Assembly: GCF_009728465.1 (NCBI RefSeq)
Contig: NZ_WOCD01000002.1
Span: 1-64,000, forward strand
From: Psychrosphaera haliotis
GTDB lineage: Bacteria; Pseudomonadota; Gammaproteobacteria; Enterobacterales; Alteromonadaceae
DNA length: 64,000 nucleotides
Direction: 5' to 3'
Made by a program: the position numbers and the translations under genes. This document shows positions 30,180 through 39,944 of this stretch, piece by piece (the first letter of the stretch is position 1; each line of letters begins with the position of its first letter). The notes under the pieces were generated by a model, which was not told where the DNA came from, did no database searches, and worked only from the letters and a program-made list of their open reading frames with translations.

Positions 30180-31674
30180 TTAATGTCTATATTTTCTGAT
30201 CTGGAAAAGCACGCCATACTTAGGGTGGTCTAAATAGTGTAGATCACCTGAGTAGGTACGTCTTAGTTGTTTGAATGGGAAATTTTGTAGGTATTGTATT
30301 TCCAATAATGAGCTATCGTTCGTAAGAGACGGACCCTGCTCATTAAATTCGTTAAACTCGGAGACTGCTTTGTCTTTGTTTGCAGCTGATATTAATACGT
30401 TTTGTACATCATTGGTCAAGTCATTTTGAAGTAATGACGCATCTAATGATGATTCTTTAGCCAAAACCTCGTCTATATCCACCATCTTTGTCATTTTTTG
30501 ACGAAAGTTTAAATTGGCGTCTAAGTAAAGGTAATGATCTAAGTGAACTTTAAAGGAGCCATCAAGTTGCCACGTTTCCTTTGGGAAGTTCTGTTTTTTG
30601 GGCATCACTAATTGATTGGTTATTGGATCAACGGCGGCCCCAGACTCAAGTTTGTTTAAAAACTTATCTACATTGCTTTGAACCGAAACTTAGCATAACT
30701 TGATTGCTAGATTGCTGAAGGTCCATCGATTGCAAATTATTTGCTAAAGGCGGAGTCGAGCTTCTTTTAATTTGATGACCGTCATAGGTAAAATCATCAG
30801 TATAGTTGGTACCCGCTTTTAAATAAACAGAAACAGCGCTCGAAGCCGATAAACCTGGTTGACGCCAACCGATATGTAATAAGGTTTTTGTTCCCCAATG
30901 GGTATCTAATTTCTCAGCTTGCTCTGTCAGTGCTAGGTTTTGTTTATCCAATAAATAAACACCTCTGTAGTCGTCATAGTCATAGCCAGACATCTCCCTC
31001 GGTGCTTTGTCCCATTTAACTTTTGTAAAAAGGTTTATAGTTTCATTAGAGTTTGTTTTGTGGTTCAGGAAATTGATGTCTTCAGAAACTTGCCAATAAT
31101 CGTTTAGAGACTCACTTGGTAACAAGCACAAGTTTTCCGAAATCTTCCAGCTTTGTGAAATTATTGTTTGGTAATTTACGTAGTATTCAAAAAACTCTGA
31201 ATCTGACAGCAGCGGTAATCCTTGTTTGTCACGCTGTTCATTAATATAAAATGGATCTAAATGCTCATGACACCTAGGTAAGTTGGATAACAGTGGCGCT
31301 ATGTCGGGAGAAAACTGACTAGCTTGTATATCCCAATATCGACGAGGTTTTACATTTTTTATATGTTGATCAAAATTTTCTCGTGTCGTTTTTTTAAGAG
31401 TGCGTTCAAAAATGATAATTTCAACATCAAACCAACGACCATCAGCTGACTTAATTCCCTCCACCAGCTCCTCATTTTCTTTTCTAGGCGCTGTAGGGCT
31501 GAGCTCAAATGGGTTTTTAGGCTCTGTTAATAGACTCGTCAACTCATCGGGTATAGCAAGGCTACGTGAACTTGAATCTGTGGCCGCAAAACCAGATGTC
31601 GCGGTAAGTACAAGAAACAACGGACTCAGCTTTTTAAGCCAGTTTGAATTTGCAATGATTTGACGACTCAACAA
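30180..31674 (-). pseudogene. csiV: CsiV-family protein, one apparent frameshift
   Basis: Probable periplasmic protein of the CsiV family (PF10972), a partner of peptidoglycan/cell-envelope stress functions in Vibrio. The N-terminal signal peptide (LSPLFLVLTATSGFA, cleaved near residue 30) is followed by the family opening RWFDVEIIIFER at about 81-92. The later LDGSFKVHLDHYLYLDANLNFR block also matches. The frame is broken at the T3 run 30677-30679 (plus strand). With one base fewer, the two parts join through SSNVDKFLNKLESG, giving about 497 residues. It is immediately downstream of mfd (78-base gap) on the same strand. Confidence 0.82.
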
Positions 31675-31752
31675 CTTCTATTCCTTTTAACAGAGAAAAT
31701 CTGGGAAACATGTAATCTAGTTTCCCAGTGTACGTTAGGGCAATTTAATCTT

Positions 31753-34700
31753 CTAGGTTTTTTGCTTATGCTCAAAATCATTTAGCATAGCGTTAACAAA
31801 CTTCAACCTATCTTCGGTATCTTTATTATCAATGATGAATTTTAAGGTTTGCCCACCATCAAGTTTATAATGCTGTGGTTTTGATTGAATTAAGCTAATC
31901 AAGAATAACGGGTCTACTTTTGTTTCTTGAGAAAACTCAAATTTACCGCCTTTAGGTCCAGCTTCTATTTTTGTAATACCAAGAGCCTGAGCGCGCTGTC
32001 TAAACTCACTAATTTTAAATAAATTCTTAGTAGCATCAGGCAATAGCCCAAACCTATCAATAAGCTCAATCTTTATATCGTCCAAGTCATCCGTATCGGC
32101 AGCCGTTGCTATTCGTTTATAAAGGCTCAACCTCATGTTAACGTCGTGAATATAGCTGTCAGGTAATAAAGACGGAATTCGAAGTTCTACTTCAGTTTGT
32201 TTAGATGTGATTAAATCTAAGCTTAACTCTTTACCTTGTTTTAAGGCTTCCACTGCTTGGTCTAGCATTTCCATGTAAAGCGTAAAGCCAATGGTTTGTA
32301 TTTGACCTGTTTGATCATCACCAAGCAGTTCACCTGCGCCACGTATTTCTAAATCATGAGTAGCTAACGCAAAACCAGCCCCAAGATCTTCTAGCGACTC
32401 AATGGCTTCTAAGCGCTTAACCGCGTCCTTGCTGATGGCTTTGGGTGGTGGTGTTAACAAATAAGCATAGGCTTGGTGGTGAGAACGACCTACACGGCCT
32501 CTAAGTTGGTGTAGTTGCGCCAAACCAAGTTTGTCAGCACGCTCCATGATAATAGTATTGGCAGTAGGCACATCTATGCCGGTTTCAATAATAGTGGTAC
32601 ATACTAATACATTGTATCTTTGGTGATAAAAATCACCCATGACGCGCTCAAGCTCTTTTTCACGCATTTGGCCATGTGCAACCACAACTCGACACTCAGG
32701 CATCAGCGCCTCAATTGCCTTTGCTCTTTGCTCAATAGTTTCTACGTTGTTATGTAAAAAATACACTTGGCCACCACGGTTTGTTTCCCTCATGATGGCT
32801 TCTTTGATCAGATCATCATTAATTTGGCGAACAAAGGTTTTGATAGCTAAGCGTTTTGCTGGAGGCGTGGCGATAATTGAAAGGTCGCGCATGCCACTCA
32901 TCGCCATGTTTAATGTTCTTGGAATTGGCGTAGCCGTAAGCGTTAGAATATCGACATTAGCCCTTAGCTTTTTGATGGCTTCTTTTTGTTTAACACCAAA
33001 CCTGTGCTCCTCATCGATTATGAGTAAGCCTAAGTCTTTAAATTTAATGTTTTCTTGGATTAGCTTGTGTGTACCTACCACAATGTCAACTTGACCATTT
33101 TCTAGTTGCTCTAGAACGGCGGTTTGTTGTTTTCCGGTTTTAAATCTTGATAGGACTTCTACTTTAACGGGCCAATCCGCAAATCTATCAACAAAGTTTT
33201 CGTAGTGTTGTTGCGCTAAAAGAGTCGTTGGCACTAAAACCGCAACCTGCTTGCCATCGTTTACTGCGATGTAAGCCGCGCGCATAGCGACTTCGGTTTT
33301 ACCAAAACCAACATCGCCGCATACCAGTCTGTCCATAGCTTGTGGAGACTTCATGTCATTAACAACGGCGTTAATAGCTAGTTGCTGATCTTCAGTTTCT
33401 TCAAAGGGAAATGACGCAGAAAACTGTCGCCAACCATCTCGTTCTAATTCGTATTTATATCCAGGCTTTGCTTCACGTTGCGCATAAATATCAAGCAATT
33501 CAGCAGCCACGTCTTTAATCTTTTCAGCGGCTTTTTTGCGAGCTTTTTCCCACGCATCAGAGCCTAATTTATTTAGCGGTGCAGATTCAGTTTCGCCGCC
33601 GGTATAACGCGAAAGTAAATGTAAGTTCCCAACTGGAACATAAAGTTTTGCTTCGTTTGCGTATTCAATCGTTACAAACTCGCTAGTAAGTCCACCAGCG
33701 TCAATTGTTTCTAACCCTTTATAACGACCTACACCATGTTCAATATGCACAATTGCTTGATCTACTTTTAGCTCTGCAAGGTTTCTTACTAGCGCATCAG
33801 TAGAAATAGACTTTTCACGTTTATTTCGTTTTCGCTGAGTAACGCGACCGCCCAGTAATTCTGTTTCAGTGACAAACGAAATTGGGAGTGATTCATTATT
33901 GTGGCTAGTGATTAAACTAAAGCTGTTTTCTAGACTTGTTATAACGATACCAATGTCACTATCTGAATCGACAAAGTCTTTTACCGTTTTAAATTGGTTT
34001 GGTTTTATATGAGCTTGTCTTAAAAGCTCTAGTAATGTTTCTCGTCGACCTGCTGACTCCACACTAAACAAAACTTTACCGCGTTGTTCTTTTTGAGAAA
34101 CAATATGGGCAAGTACTTTAGTAAATGGTTGTTTTAGCTGCGAGTCTATTGAAATATCGTCAATAATTTGCGTATTGGCGTTAAATTTACCAGCGCCTTT
34201 TGTCACGCTATTTTGAATGCTAATTTGTGGCCATTGGTTCATCTCACCAAATAGCTCATTAAGCGCCAAAAATAATTTAGCCGGTTCTAATAAAGGTCTT
34301 AAAGGATCAACATTTAGATTATCGTGACGCTTTTGCGTTTCGCGCAGATATAACTCAGCTTGTGCCTGTATATCACCGACCAAAACTAAGTGACAGTTTT
34401 GCGGGAAGTAATCAAAAAGCGAGTCTGTTTTTTCGAAAAATAGCGGTAGGTAATACTCAATCCCTGCAGGGAAACTGCCTTCAGATACTTGTTTGTATAG
34501 GCTGCCTTTTTCATTTCTAACAGTAAATTGCTCACGATAATTTTGTCTAAATGCCTCTATCCCTTCTTTATCTAAAGGAAATTCGTGAGCCGGCAATAAG
34601 TTGATTTTATCGACCTTGTTTTTACTGCGCTGCGATTCAGTATCAAAGACACGAATAGAGTCTATTTCGTCATCAAAAAAATCAATTCTAAAAGGTTGGT

Positions 34701-35259
34701 CGCTACCCATAGGGTAAATATCGAGTATGGAACCACGTACCGAATATTCACCGTGTTCAATGACTTGCTCTACATTCCGGTAGCCATTTTCTTGCAGTTG
34801 CAAGGCTAATGCTTGTATATCTTTTACATCGCCCGCTGAAAATACAAAGCTATTGCCCATAATATAGCTTTTAGGGGCAATAAAATGCATTAGCGTACTA
34901 ACAGGAACGATAACGACACCGCGCTGCATACTTGGTAATTGATACAGGGTTAAAAGTCGTTGTGAAATAATGTCTTGGTGCGGCGAGAATGTATCGTATG
35001 GCAGAATTTCCCAATCAGGGAATGTAAATACAGGGTGGCTGTCTGCAGGCAAAAGGGTGGTTAATTCGGTTTCAAGTCTATGAGCCGCAGGCGTGTTTTC
35101 CGTTACCACAACGGTTACATGATCCGAATGGAAGGCAGCCTCTGCAATAGCTAGGGCTTTGCTGCTTCCCGCTAATCTTGACCAAGTTATCTTATCTGCT
35201 TTTTTGTCTGACGCCGATTTAACCTTCGGCAAAGGCAGTTTTAATAATTGTGGAAGCAC
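31753..35259 (-). CDS. mfd: Transcription-repair coupling factor
   Basis: A 1,168-residue ATP-driven translocase that removes RNA polymerase stalled at DNA lesions and recruits UvrA. The N-terminal UvrB-homology region (about 1-350) is followed by the RNA-polymerase-interaction domain (about 490-560, VHIEHGVGRYKGL). The RecG-like helicase core has the P-loop CGDVGFGKTEVAMRAAY, DEEH in LLIIDEEHRFG, the TATPIPRT motif and RGRVGRS. The C-terminal TRCF domain contains SYIHDVNMRLSLYKR. Length is normal and the frame is intact. It lies 46 bases downstream of aguB, so it may share its transcript. Confidence 0.97.
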   Translation of the reverse strand: MLPQLLKLPLPKVKSASDKKADKITWSRLAGSSKALAIAEAAFHSDHVTVVVTENTPAAHRLETELTTLLPADSHPVFTFPDWEILPYDTFSPHQDIISQRLLTLYQLPSMQRGVVIVPVSTLMHFIAPKSYIMGNSFVFSAGDVKDIQALALQLQENGYRNVEQVIEHGEYSVRGSILDIYPMGSDQPFRIDFFDDEIDSIRVFDTESQRSKNKVDKINLLPAHEFPLDKEGIEAFRQNYREQFTVRNEKGSLYKQVSEGSFPAGIEYYLPLFFEKTDSLFDYFPQNCHLVLVGDIQAQAELYLRETQKRHDNLNVDPLRPLLEPAKLFLALNELFGEMNQWPQISIQNSVTKGAGKFNANTQIIDDISIDSQLKQPFTKVLAHIVSQKEQRGKVLFSVESAGRRETLLELLRQAHIKPNQFKTVKDFVDSDSDIGIVITSLENSFSLITSHNNESLPISFVTETELLGGRVTQRKRNKREKSISTDALVRNLAELKVDQAIVHIEHGVGRYKGLETIDAGGLTSEFVTIEYANEAKLYVPVGNLHLLSRYTGGETESAPLNKLGSDAWEKARKKAAEKIKDVAAELLDIYAQREAKPGYKYELERDGWRQFSASFPFEETEDQQLAINAVVNDMKSPQAMDRLVCGDVGFGKTEVAMRAAYIAVNDGKQVAVLVPTTLLAQQHYENFVDRFADWPVKVEVLSRFKTGKQQTAVLEQLENGQVDIVVGTHKLIQENIKFKDLGLLIIDEEHRFGVKQKEAIKKLRANVDILTLTATPIPRTLNMAMSGMRDLSIIATPPAKRLAIKTFVRQINDDLIKEAIMRETNRGGQVYFLHNNVETIEQRAKAIEALMPECRVVVAHGQMREKELERVMGDFYHQRYNVLVCTTIIETGIDVPTANTIIMERADKLGLAQLHQLRGRVGRSHHQAYAYLLTPPPKAISKDAVKRLEAIESLEDLGAGFALATHDLEIRGAGELLGDDQTGQIQTIGFTLYMEMLDQAVEALKQGKELSLDLITSKQTEVELRIPSLLPDSYIHDVNMRLSLYKRIATAADTDDLDDIKIELIDRFGLLPDATKNLFKISEFRQRAQALGITKIEAGPKGGKFEFSQETKVDPLFLISLIQSKPQHYKLDGGQTLKFIIDNKDTEDRLKFVNAMLNDFEHKQKT

Positions 35260-35304
35260 AACAATCCCTTTAAATTCAATTTCAAGTCGCGGTAATTAGC
35301 TCTT

Positions 35305-36195
35305 TTAATCGCGATAAATCTTTAATAAGTCACTATAATGGTCTATCCGACGGTCACGCATAAACGGCCAAATTCGTCTAACAGACTCACTTCGACTTAA
35401 CGATACGTTTGCCGTGAGAATTTGATCATCACAGTCGCCTGCATGAGCTAATATTTCTCCTTGTGGCCCTGCGATAAAACTATTGCCCCAAAACGAAATA
35501 CCTTCACTCTGGCCACTAGGGTCTAATTCTAACCCCACTCTATTACAAGAGATAACGGGTAAACCGTTCGCCACAGCGTGGGCTCTTTGTGATATTACCC
35601 ACGCATCAAGTTGACGCTTTTGTTCTTCTGCGTCATCTCTTTTGTCCCAGCCAATTGCAGTTGGGTATATAAGCACGTCTGCTCCCGCCATCGCCATTAA
35701 TCTGGCAGCTTCAGGAAACCATTGATCCCAACAGACTAAAACACCAAGTTTACCTACCGAGGTTTGAATAGGCTCAAAACCTATATCGCCCGGTGTAAAG
35801 TAAAACTTTTCATAAAAACCAGGGTCATCAGGTATGTGCATTTTACGATATTTACCTGCAATAGAGCCATCACTGTCCATGACTACTGCTGTATTGTGGT
35901 AAATCCCAACAGCTCGCTTTTCAAATAACGATAATACAATGACAACCTTTAACTCTTTCGCTAATTCGCCAAAGGTATTAGTTGAAGGCCCCGGTATAGT
36001 TTCAGCTAAATCAAAACAGTCTGTATCTTCCGTTTGGCAGAAGTACAAAGAGCAATGTAACTCTTGTAAAACAATTAGCTTCGCACCTTCAGAGGCGGCT
36101 TCTTTAATGCCTTGAATGGTTTTATTTAGATTGTGTTGAACATCACCTGTATTGCTATGTTGTACTAAGGCGACGTTTAGGTCTTTATTGTTCAT
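35305..36195 (-). CDS. aguB: N-carbamoylputrescine amidase
   Basis: Nitrilase-superfamily hydrolase that releases putrescine from N-carbamoylputrescine. The catalytic triad is present: Glu45 (VLQELHC), Lys118 (KYRKMHIP) and Cys155 (VLVCWDQWFPE). Length 296 matches AguB. It is next to aguA, which makes its substrate, separated by 45 bases in the same direction. It is intact. Confidence 0.94.
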   Translation of the reverse strand: MNNKDLNVALVQHSNTGDVQHNLNKTIQGIKEAASEGAKLIVLQELHCSLYFCQTEDTDCFDLAETIPGPSTNTFGELAKELKVVIVLSLFEKRAVGIYHNTAVVMDSDGSIAGKYRKMHIPDDPGFYEKFYFTPGDIGFEPIQTSVGKLGVLVCWDQWFPEAARLMAMAGADVLIYPTAIGWDKRDDAEEQKRQLDAWVISQRAHAVANGLPVISCNRVGLELDPSGQSEGISFWGNSFIAGPQGEILAHAGDCDDQILTANVSLSRSESVRRIWPFMRDRRIDHYSDLLKIYRD

Positions 36196-36239
36196 AGTTA
36201 AGCTCTAAATTTTGTTAAATTTGCATACGTCATTATAGG

Positions 36240-37274
36240 TTAAACAATCACGCCTGCAGGTATCTGCATGGTTAAACAATGTAAACTACCGAACTGCTGG
36301 ATAACCGCATTACAGTCAACTCCGATAATGTCATGATTTGGATGGGCCTTTTGGATTACGTTTAACGCGGCCGCATCTTTGTCATCATTGTAGGTAGGTA
36401 CCAGTACCGCTCCATTAATAATGAGGTAGTTTGCGTAGGTGGCTGGTAACAATTCACCATCTTCATTTGATATAGGGTTAGGCATAGGCAATGGAAATAG
36501 ACGGTAGCGTTCACCGCTAGTATTCTCAAAGCTTTCTAATTGCTTTTCCATGTTGCTTAGCTCGGCATAGTGAGATTCAGTTTTATCATTACACTGAACA
36601 TAGACAATGCCTTCAGGTGCAAAACGAGCTAAAGTGTCTACGTGCGCATCAGTGTCATCGCCTGCTAGGTGTCCATGATCAATCCACAGCACTTGTTTCA
36701 TGCCCAATGATGTTAATAACTGCTCTTCTATTTCTTGTTTTGAAAGGTGTGCATTGCGGTTTTCATTCAGCAAACAAATGGATGTGGTCATTAGGGTACC
36801 CGCACCATCGCTTTCAATACTGCCACCCTCTAATATTAAATCATTCTTTTGTGTTAATGCCGCATCAAAAAAAGGTTGCTTAAAAAGATGACCATTGATC
36901 TCGTTATCAAGGTTTGCGTGATACTTTGCACCCCAGGCATTAAACGTGAAGTCGAGCAGTTTAGGCTCTCGCTTTTCAGACAGTAAAGTGATTGGTCCAT
37001 GATCTCTAGCCCAAGTGTCGTTACAAGGCGCTATAAATAAACGTACGTTACCTATGTTCACATTATAGCTTTCTAACAATGACGCTACATGGCTCTGTAT
37101 GTCGCTAGAGTGACAAGCAACAACCAATAGCTGACGTTCCGCTATGTGACAGGCCAACTGTATATATACATTCTCGATGTCCGTTAAGATAGGTGCCCAG
37201 TCTGTTTTGTCGTGCGGCCATGTTAATAAAACGGCAGACTGTGTTTCCCACTCTGGTGGCAAAGTATATGACAT
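36240..37274 (-). CDS. aguA: Agmatine deiminase
   Basis: Converts agmatine to N-carbamoylputrescine plus ammonia (guanidino-group-modifying superfamily). Visible active-site elements are ARDHGP near residue 88-93, LEGGSIESDG near 143-152, DHGHLAGDDTDAHVDT near 203-218 and the nucleophile Cys333 in SLHCLTMQIP. Length 344 is typical. With aguB it gives a route from agmatine to putrescine independent of speB. Its start overlaps the stop of the PilZ-like gene by one base (TAATG). Confidence 0.95.
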   Translation of the reverse strand: MSYTLPPEWETQSAVLLTWPHDKTDWAPILTDIENVYIQLACHIAERQLLVVACHSSDIQSHVASLLESYNVNIGNVRLFIAPCNDTWARDHGPITLLSEKREPKLLDFTFNAWGAKYHANLDNEINGHLFKQPFFDAALTQKNDLILEGGSIESDGAGTLMTTSICLLNENRNAHLSKQEIEEQLLTSLGMKQVLWIDHGHLAGDDTDAHVDTLARFAPEGIVYVQCNDKTESHYAELSNMEKQLESFENTSGERYRLFPLPMPNPISNEDGELLPATYANYLIINGAVLVPTYNDDKDAAALNVIQKAHPNHDIIGVDCNAVIQQFGSLHCLTMQIPAGVIV

Positions 37275-37897
37275 TAACTATTCTCACTGTCTCTTTTTTG
37301 GGTTTTCTTCAATAGTTGTTTCGATTGTTGATGTAGTGAAGCTCTAACTACAGTTTCACGATCTTCATCTCTAATTTTATGGAATAACACGGTATATAGC
37401 GTTTCTCTTTCATCGCCTTCATCGCCTTCATCGCCTTGTTTGTCATTATCACTTTGTTCAATTACTCGGCCTAAACAATATATTGCTGAAGCCTCATCAT
37501 TAAAAAACAATTTACAAACTAAATAATCTTCTTTGCTATAACTATCCGGTGACGAGAAAATAAAACCACCACCACCAAATGAAACCGTAAGATGACGATC
37601 ATCATTTTCATCTTGAGCTTGCAGAATATAGTGCATCATTAAATCAATTTTTCTGCTTTGTGCTTTTAAGTAATCAGCAAGCGGCTCAATAACATCGCCT
37701 AGCTGCCTAAGCGGTCGAAGCATATTTTGTTCAACGCCTTTCATCTCAGACGCTAACTTATAAGGCAAGGGGATTAACGTGTCAAACTCATCATCGGTAG
37801 GAGTATTAGACAATACATCGCCTTTACTTATGTTGACTTCAATGGCGTGATTTAACTGAAAATACTCAGAAAACTGAGCGGAATCTTGTTCATTCAT
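37274..37897 (-). CDS. PilZ-like domain protein
   Basis: A 207-residue cytosolic protein with an N-terminal helical region (about 1-95) and a PilZ-like beta-barrel segment (about 95-185) seen in LTVSFGGGGFIFSS. The usual c-di-GMP-binding signature RxxxR is absent, and the D/N in D/N-x-S-x-x-G is replaced by Thr, so ligand binding is doubtful. A run GDEGDEGDE (residues about 156-164) interrupts the barrel and is encoded by a 9-base tandem repeat. It overlaps aguA by one base. Its role is unknown, and coupling to agmatine catabolism suggests transcriptional convenience more than shared function. Confidence 0.65.
   Translation of the reverse strand: MNEQDSAQFSEYFQLNHAIEVNISKGDVLSNTPTDDEFDTLIPLPYKLASEMKGVEQNMLRPLRQLGDVIEPLADYLKAQSRKIDLMMHYILQAQDENDDRHLTVSFGGGGFIFSSPDSYSKEDYLVCKLFFNDEASAIYCLGRVIEQSDNDKQGDEGDEGDERETLYTVLFHKIRDEDRETVVRASLHQQSKQLLKKTQKRDSENS
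37411..37437. repeat. Three tandem copies of a 9-base unit inside the PilZ-like gene
   Basis: CATCGCCTT occurs three times without a gap (37411-37419, 37420-37428, 37429-37437). The unit length is a multiple of three, so copy-number change would alter the Gly-Asp-Glu repeat in the protein without breaking the frame. Confidence 0.9.
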
Positions 37898-38015
37898 TAA
37901 CGCTGACCTTATGTGATTACGGAGCCTGCATAGCTTGTACTTTGTATATGAAACACATATTATCGAACCTTATGCATTCCTTCACCATTTAAATTAAAAA
38001 GATTCAAAACCTTAC

Positions 38016-39260
38016 ATGAATTTACCAATAAGTTTAGTCATAGCTCGGCGATACGCAAAAGCTTCCAAAGCAGGTAAGTTCGTGGGGCTGATATCATTAT
38101 TTTCAAAAGCGGGTATTACCTTAGGTGTATTATCTCTGATAGTTGTTATATCAGTAATGGATGGTTTTGAAGGTTTATTAAAAGAACGGATTTTAGGTAG
38201 TGTGCCGCATGTAGTGGTTACTGCTAAAGATAATGGCCTGTTGGAAGAGTTGCAAAACAAAGAGTGGCTTAAACAACTTCCAGAAAATGATCAACCAATC
38301 ATCTTACAACAACTACCACTAGTTAGCTCTACGGCGATTCTACAATTGCCTCAAGATTTTAAAGGCATAGTGGTGCAAGGTTTATCACTTGAATCTGAAA
38401 TTCCTTTGGGTTTAAAAGCCGCAGCTAATAGCCCAACATGGGAATCGTTAAATAGTAGTCGCTATGGCATCGTTATAAGCCGGTTTATGGCCTACGACAA
38501 CGGGCTAAGCATAGGTGACAAGGTACGTATTATTGTAAGTGGTGCTTCTCATTATACTCCGTTAGGTCGCTTGCCCGCCCAACGTAACTTTAAAATTGTT
38601 GGACTTTATTCCACCGATAGTGAGTTGGATCAACATTTGGTATTTACTAGGAAACAAGATTTAAACAAGTTACTAAAGCAAAAAGCTAACAGTATGCAGG
38701 CAATACAGCTTGTTTTGAGTGATCCTTTTGCAGCCAAGTCAATTGAAAAATCATTATTGAACACGCTCGACAAAGGGCAGTTTGACATATCAAGTTGGTA
38801 TAAAACCCACGGAAAACTATTTGACGCCGTTAAAATGGAAAAAAACATGATGTGGATAATGTTGAGCCTTATTGTTGCGGTTGCGGCTTTTAATATAGTT
38901 TCTGCGCTTGTCATGATGGTCACACAAAAACAAGGCGAAGTAGCTATTTTAAAAACCCTTGGCATGCAGCCCATAGACATTGCAAAAGTGTTTACTATTC
39001 AAGGTAGTTATAACGGCGTTATTGGTGCGATTTTAGGAAGCATATTAGGATCAGTAATTACCCTTGGAATAAACAAGTTTATGTTAATAACAGGTATTAA
39101 CTTATTGGGCGTTCCAGGCATAGGTTTACCTGTTGTATTTAGTGTGGAAAAGGTCGGCTTGATTGCTATGTTGGCAATTGGATTGTCGTTTTTGGCCAGT
39201 ATTTATCCTGCCATCAGAGCGGCAAAGTTAGCGCCGGCCGATGTGCTGCGTTATGAGTAA
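38016..39260 (+). CDS. lolC: Lipoprotein-releasing ABC transporter permease LolC
   Basis: Inner-membrane subunit of LolCDE, which extracts outer-membrane lipoproteins and hands them to LolA. A 414-residue MacB/FtsX-type protein: first membrane helix at about residues 25-48 with the typical GLISLFSKAGITLGV segment, a large periplasmic domain (about 50-265), then three helices at about 275-300, 320-350 and 370-400. The C-terminus (YPA.RAAKLAPADVLRYE) is diagnostic of the family. lolD follows after 9 bases. LolC and LolE resemble each other; gene order favours this one as LolC. Confidence 0.93.
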   Translation: MNLPISLVIARRYAKASKAGKFVGLISLFSKAGITLGVLSLIVVISVMDGFEGLLKERILGSVPHVVVTAKDNGLLEELQNKEWLKQLPENDQPIILQQLPLVSSTAILQLPQDFKGIVVQGLSLESEIPLGLKAAANSPTWESLNSSRYGIVISRFMAYDNGLSIGDKVRIIVSGASHYTPLGRLPAQRNFKIVGLYSTDSELDQHLVFTRKQDLNKLLKQKANSMQAIQLVLSDPFAAKSIEKSLLNTLDKGQFDISSWYKTHGKLFDAVKMEKNMMWIMLSLIVAVAAFNIVSALVMMVTQKQGEVAILKTLGMQPIDIAKVFTIQGSYNGVIGAILGSILGSVITLGINKFMLITGINLLGVPGIGLPVVFSVEKVGLIAMLAIGLSFLASIYPAIRAAKLAPADVLRYE

Positions 39261-39269
39261 TTTAAGGAA

Positions 39270-39944
39270 ATGGTTGTGAATGTAATTCAGTGTAGCGATT
39301 TGAAAAAATCATATAGCGGTGTTGTGGATACTGATATTTTAAAAGGACTAAATTTAGAGATAAAAGCTGGTGAGCAAGTGGCTATCTTAGGTCAATCAGG
39401 CTCTGGAAAAAGTACTTTGTTGCATTTAATTGGAATGCTTGATCAACCGACGTCTGGAGTTATTGAGATTTTAGGCAAGCGCAATACCGACTTGTCAGAC
39501 AGTGAAGCTGCACTCTTTAGAAATAAAAATTTAGGGTTTATCTATCAATTTCATCACTTGTTGATGGAATTCAGTGCCTTAGAAAATGTATCTATGCCTT
39601 TACTTATCAACGGAACGGATAAACAAGAAGCAGAAAGCCAAGCTAAGAGCCTGCTTGATTTAGTTGGCCTCTCACATCGTTTAGATCACTTACCTTCGCA
39701 AATGTCAGGAGGGGAGCGCCAGCGCGTAGCGATTGCAAGAGCACTCGTTAATAAACCTAAGTTGGTTTTAGCTGATGAGCCTACCGGTAACCTTGACAAA
39801 CAAAACGCTCAACAGGTGTTTGATTTATTTTTAAAGGTGAATCAAGAGTTAGGGACAACCTTAGTGGTTGTAACACATGATCAAGCACTAGCAGAGCGCT
39901 TTGACAGAGTTATAAAGCTAGATGATGGACTTGTAGTGGAATGA
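39270..39944 (+). CDS. lolD: Lipoprotein-releasing system ATP-binding protein LolD
   Basis: ATPase subunit of LolCDE. Walker A is at residues 41-49 (GQSGSGKST), Q-loop IYQFHHLL, the LolD/MacB-type signature MSGGERQRVAIARAL and Walker B LVLADEPTGNLD, followed by the switch His in VVVTHD. Length 224 fits. The start ATG at 39270 has an AAGGA-like site upstream and overlaps nothing. Its stop overlaps the lolE ATG by 4 bases. Confidence 0.96.
   Translation: MVVNVIQCSDLKKSYSGVVDTDILKGLNLEIKAGEQVAILGQSGSGKSTLLHLIGMLDQPTSGVIEILGKRNTDLSDSEAALFRNKNLGFIYQFHHLLMEFSALENVSMPLLINGTDKQEAESQAKSLLDLVGLSHRLDHLPSQMSGGERQRVAIARALVNKPKLVLADEPTGNLDKQNAQQVFDLFLKVNQELGTTLVVVTHDQALAERFDRVIKLDDGLVVE

Noticed and set aside
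32639..33094. Plus-strand frame of 151 codons opposite mfd
   Set aside because: Antisense to the helicase core of mfd; no domain and no ribosome-binding site.
38630..38980. Minus-strand frame of 116 codons opposite lolC
   Set aside because: Shadow of the LolC reading frame; composition shows hydrophobic periodicity inherited from the membrane helices.
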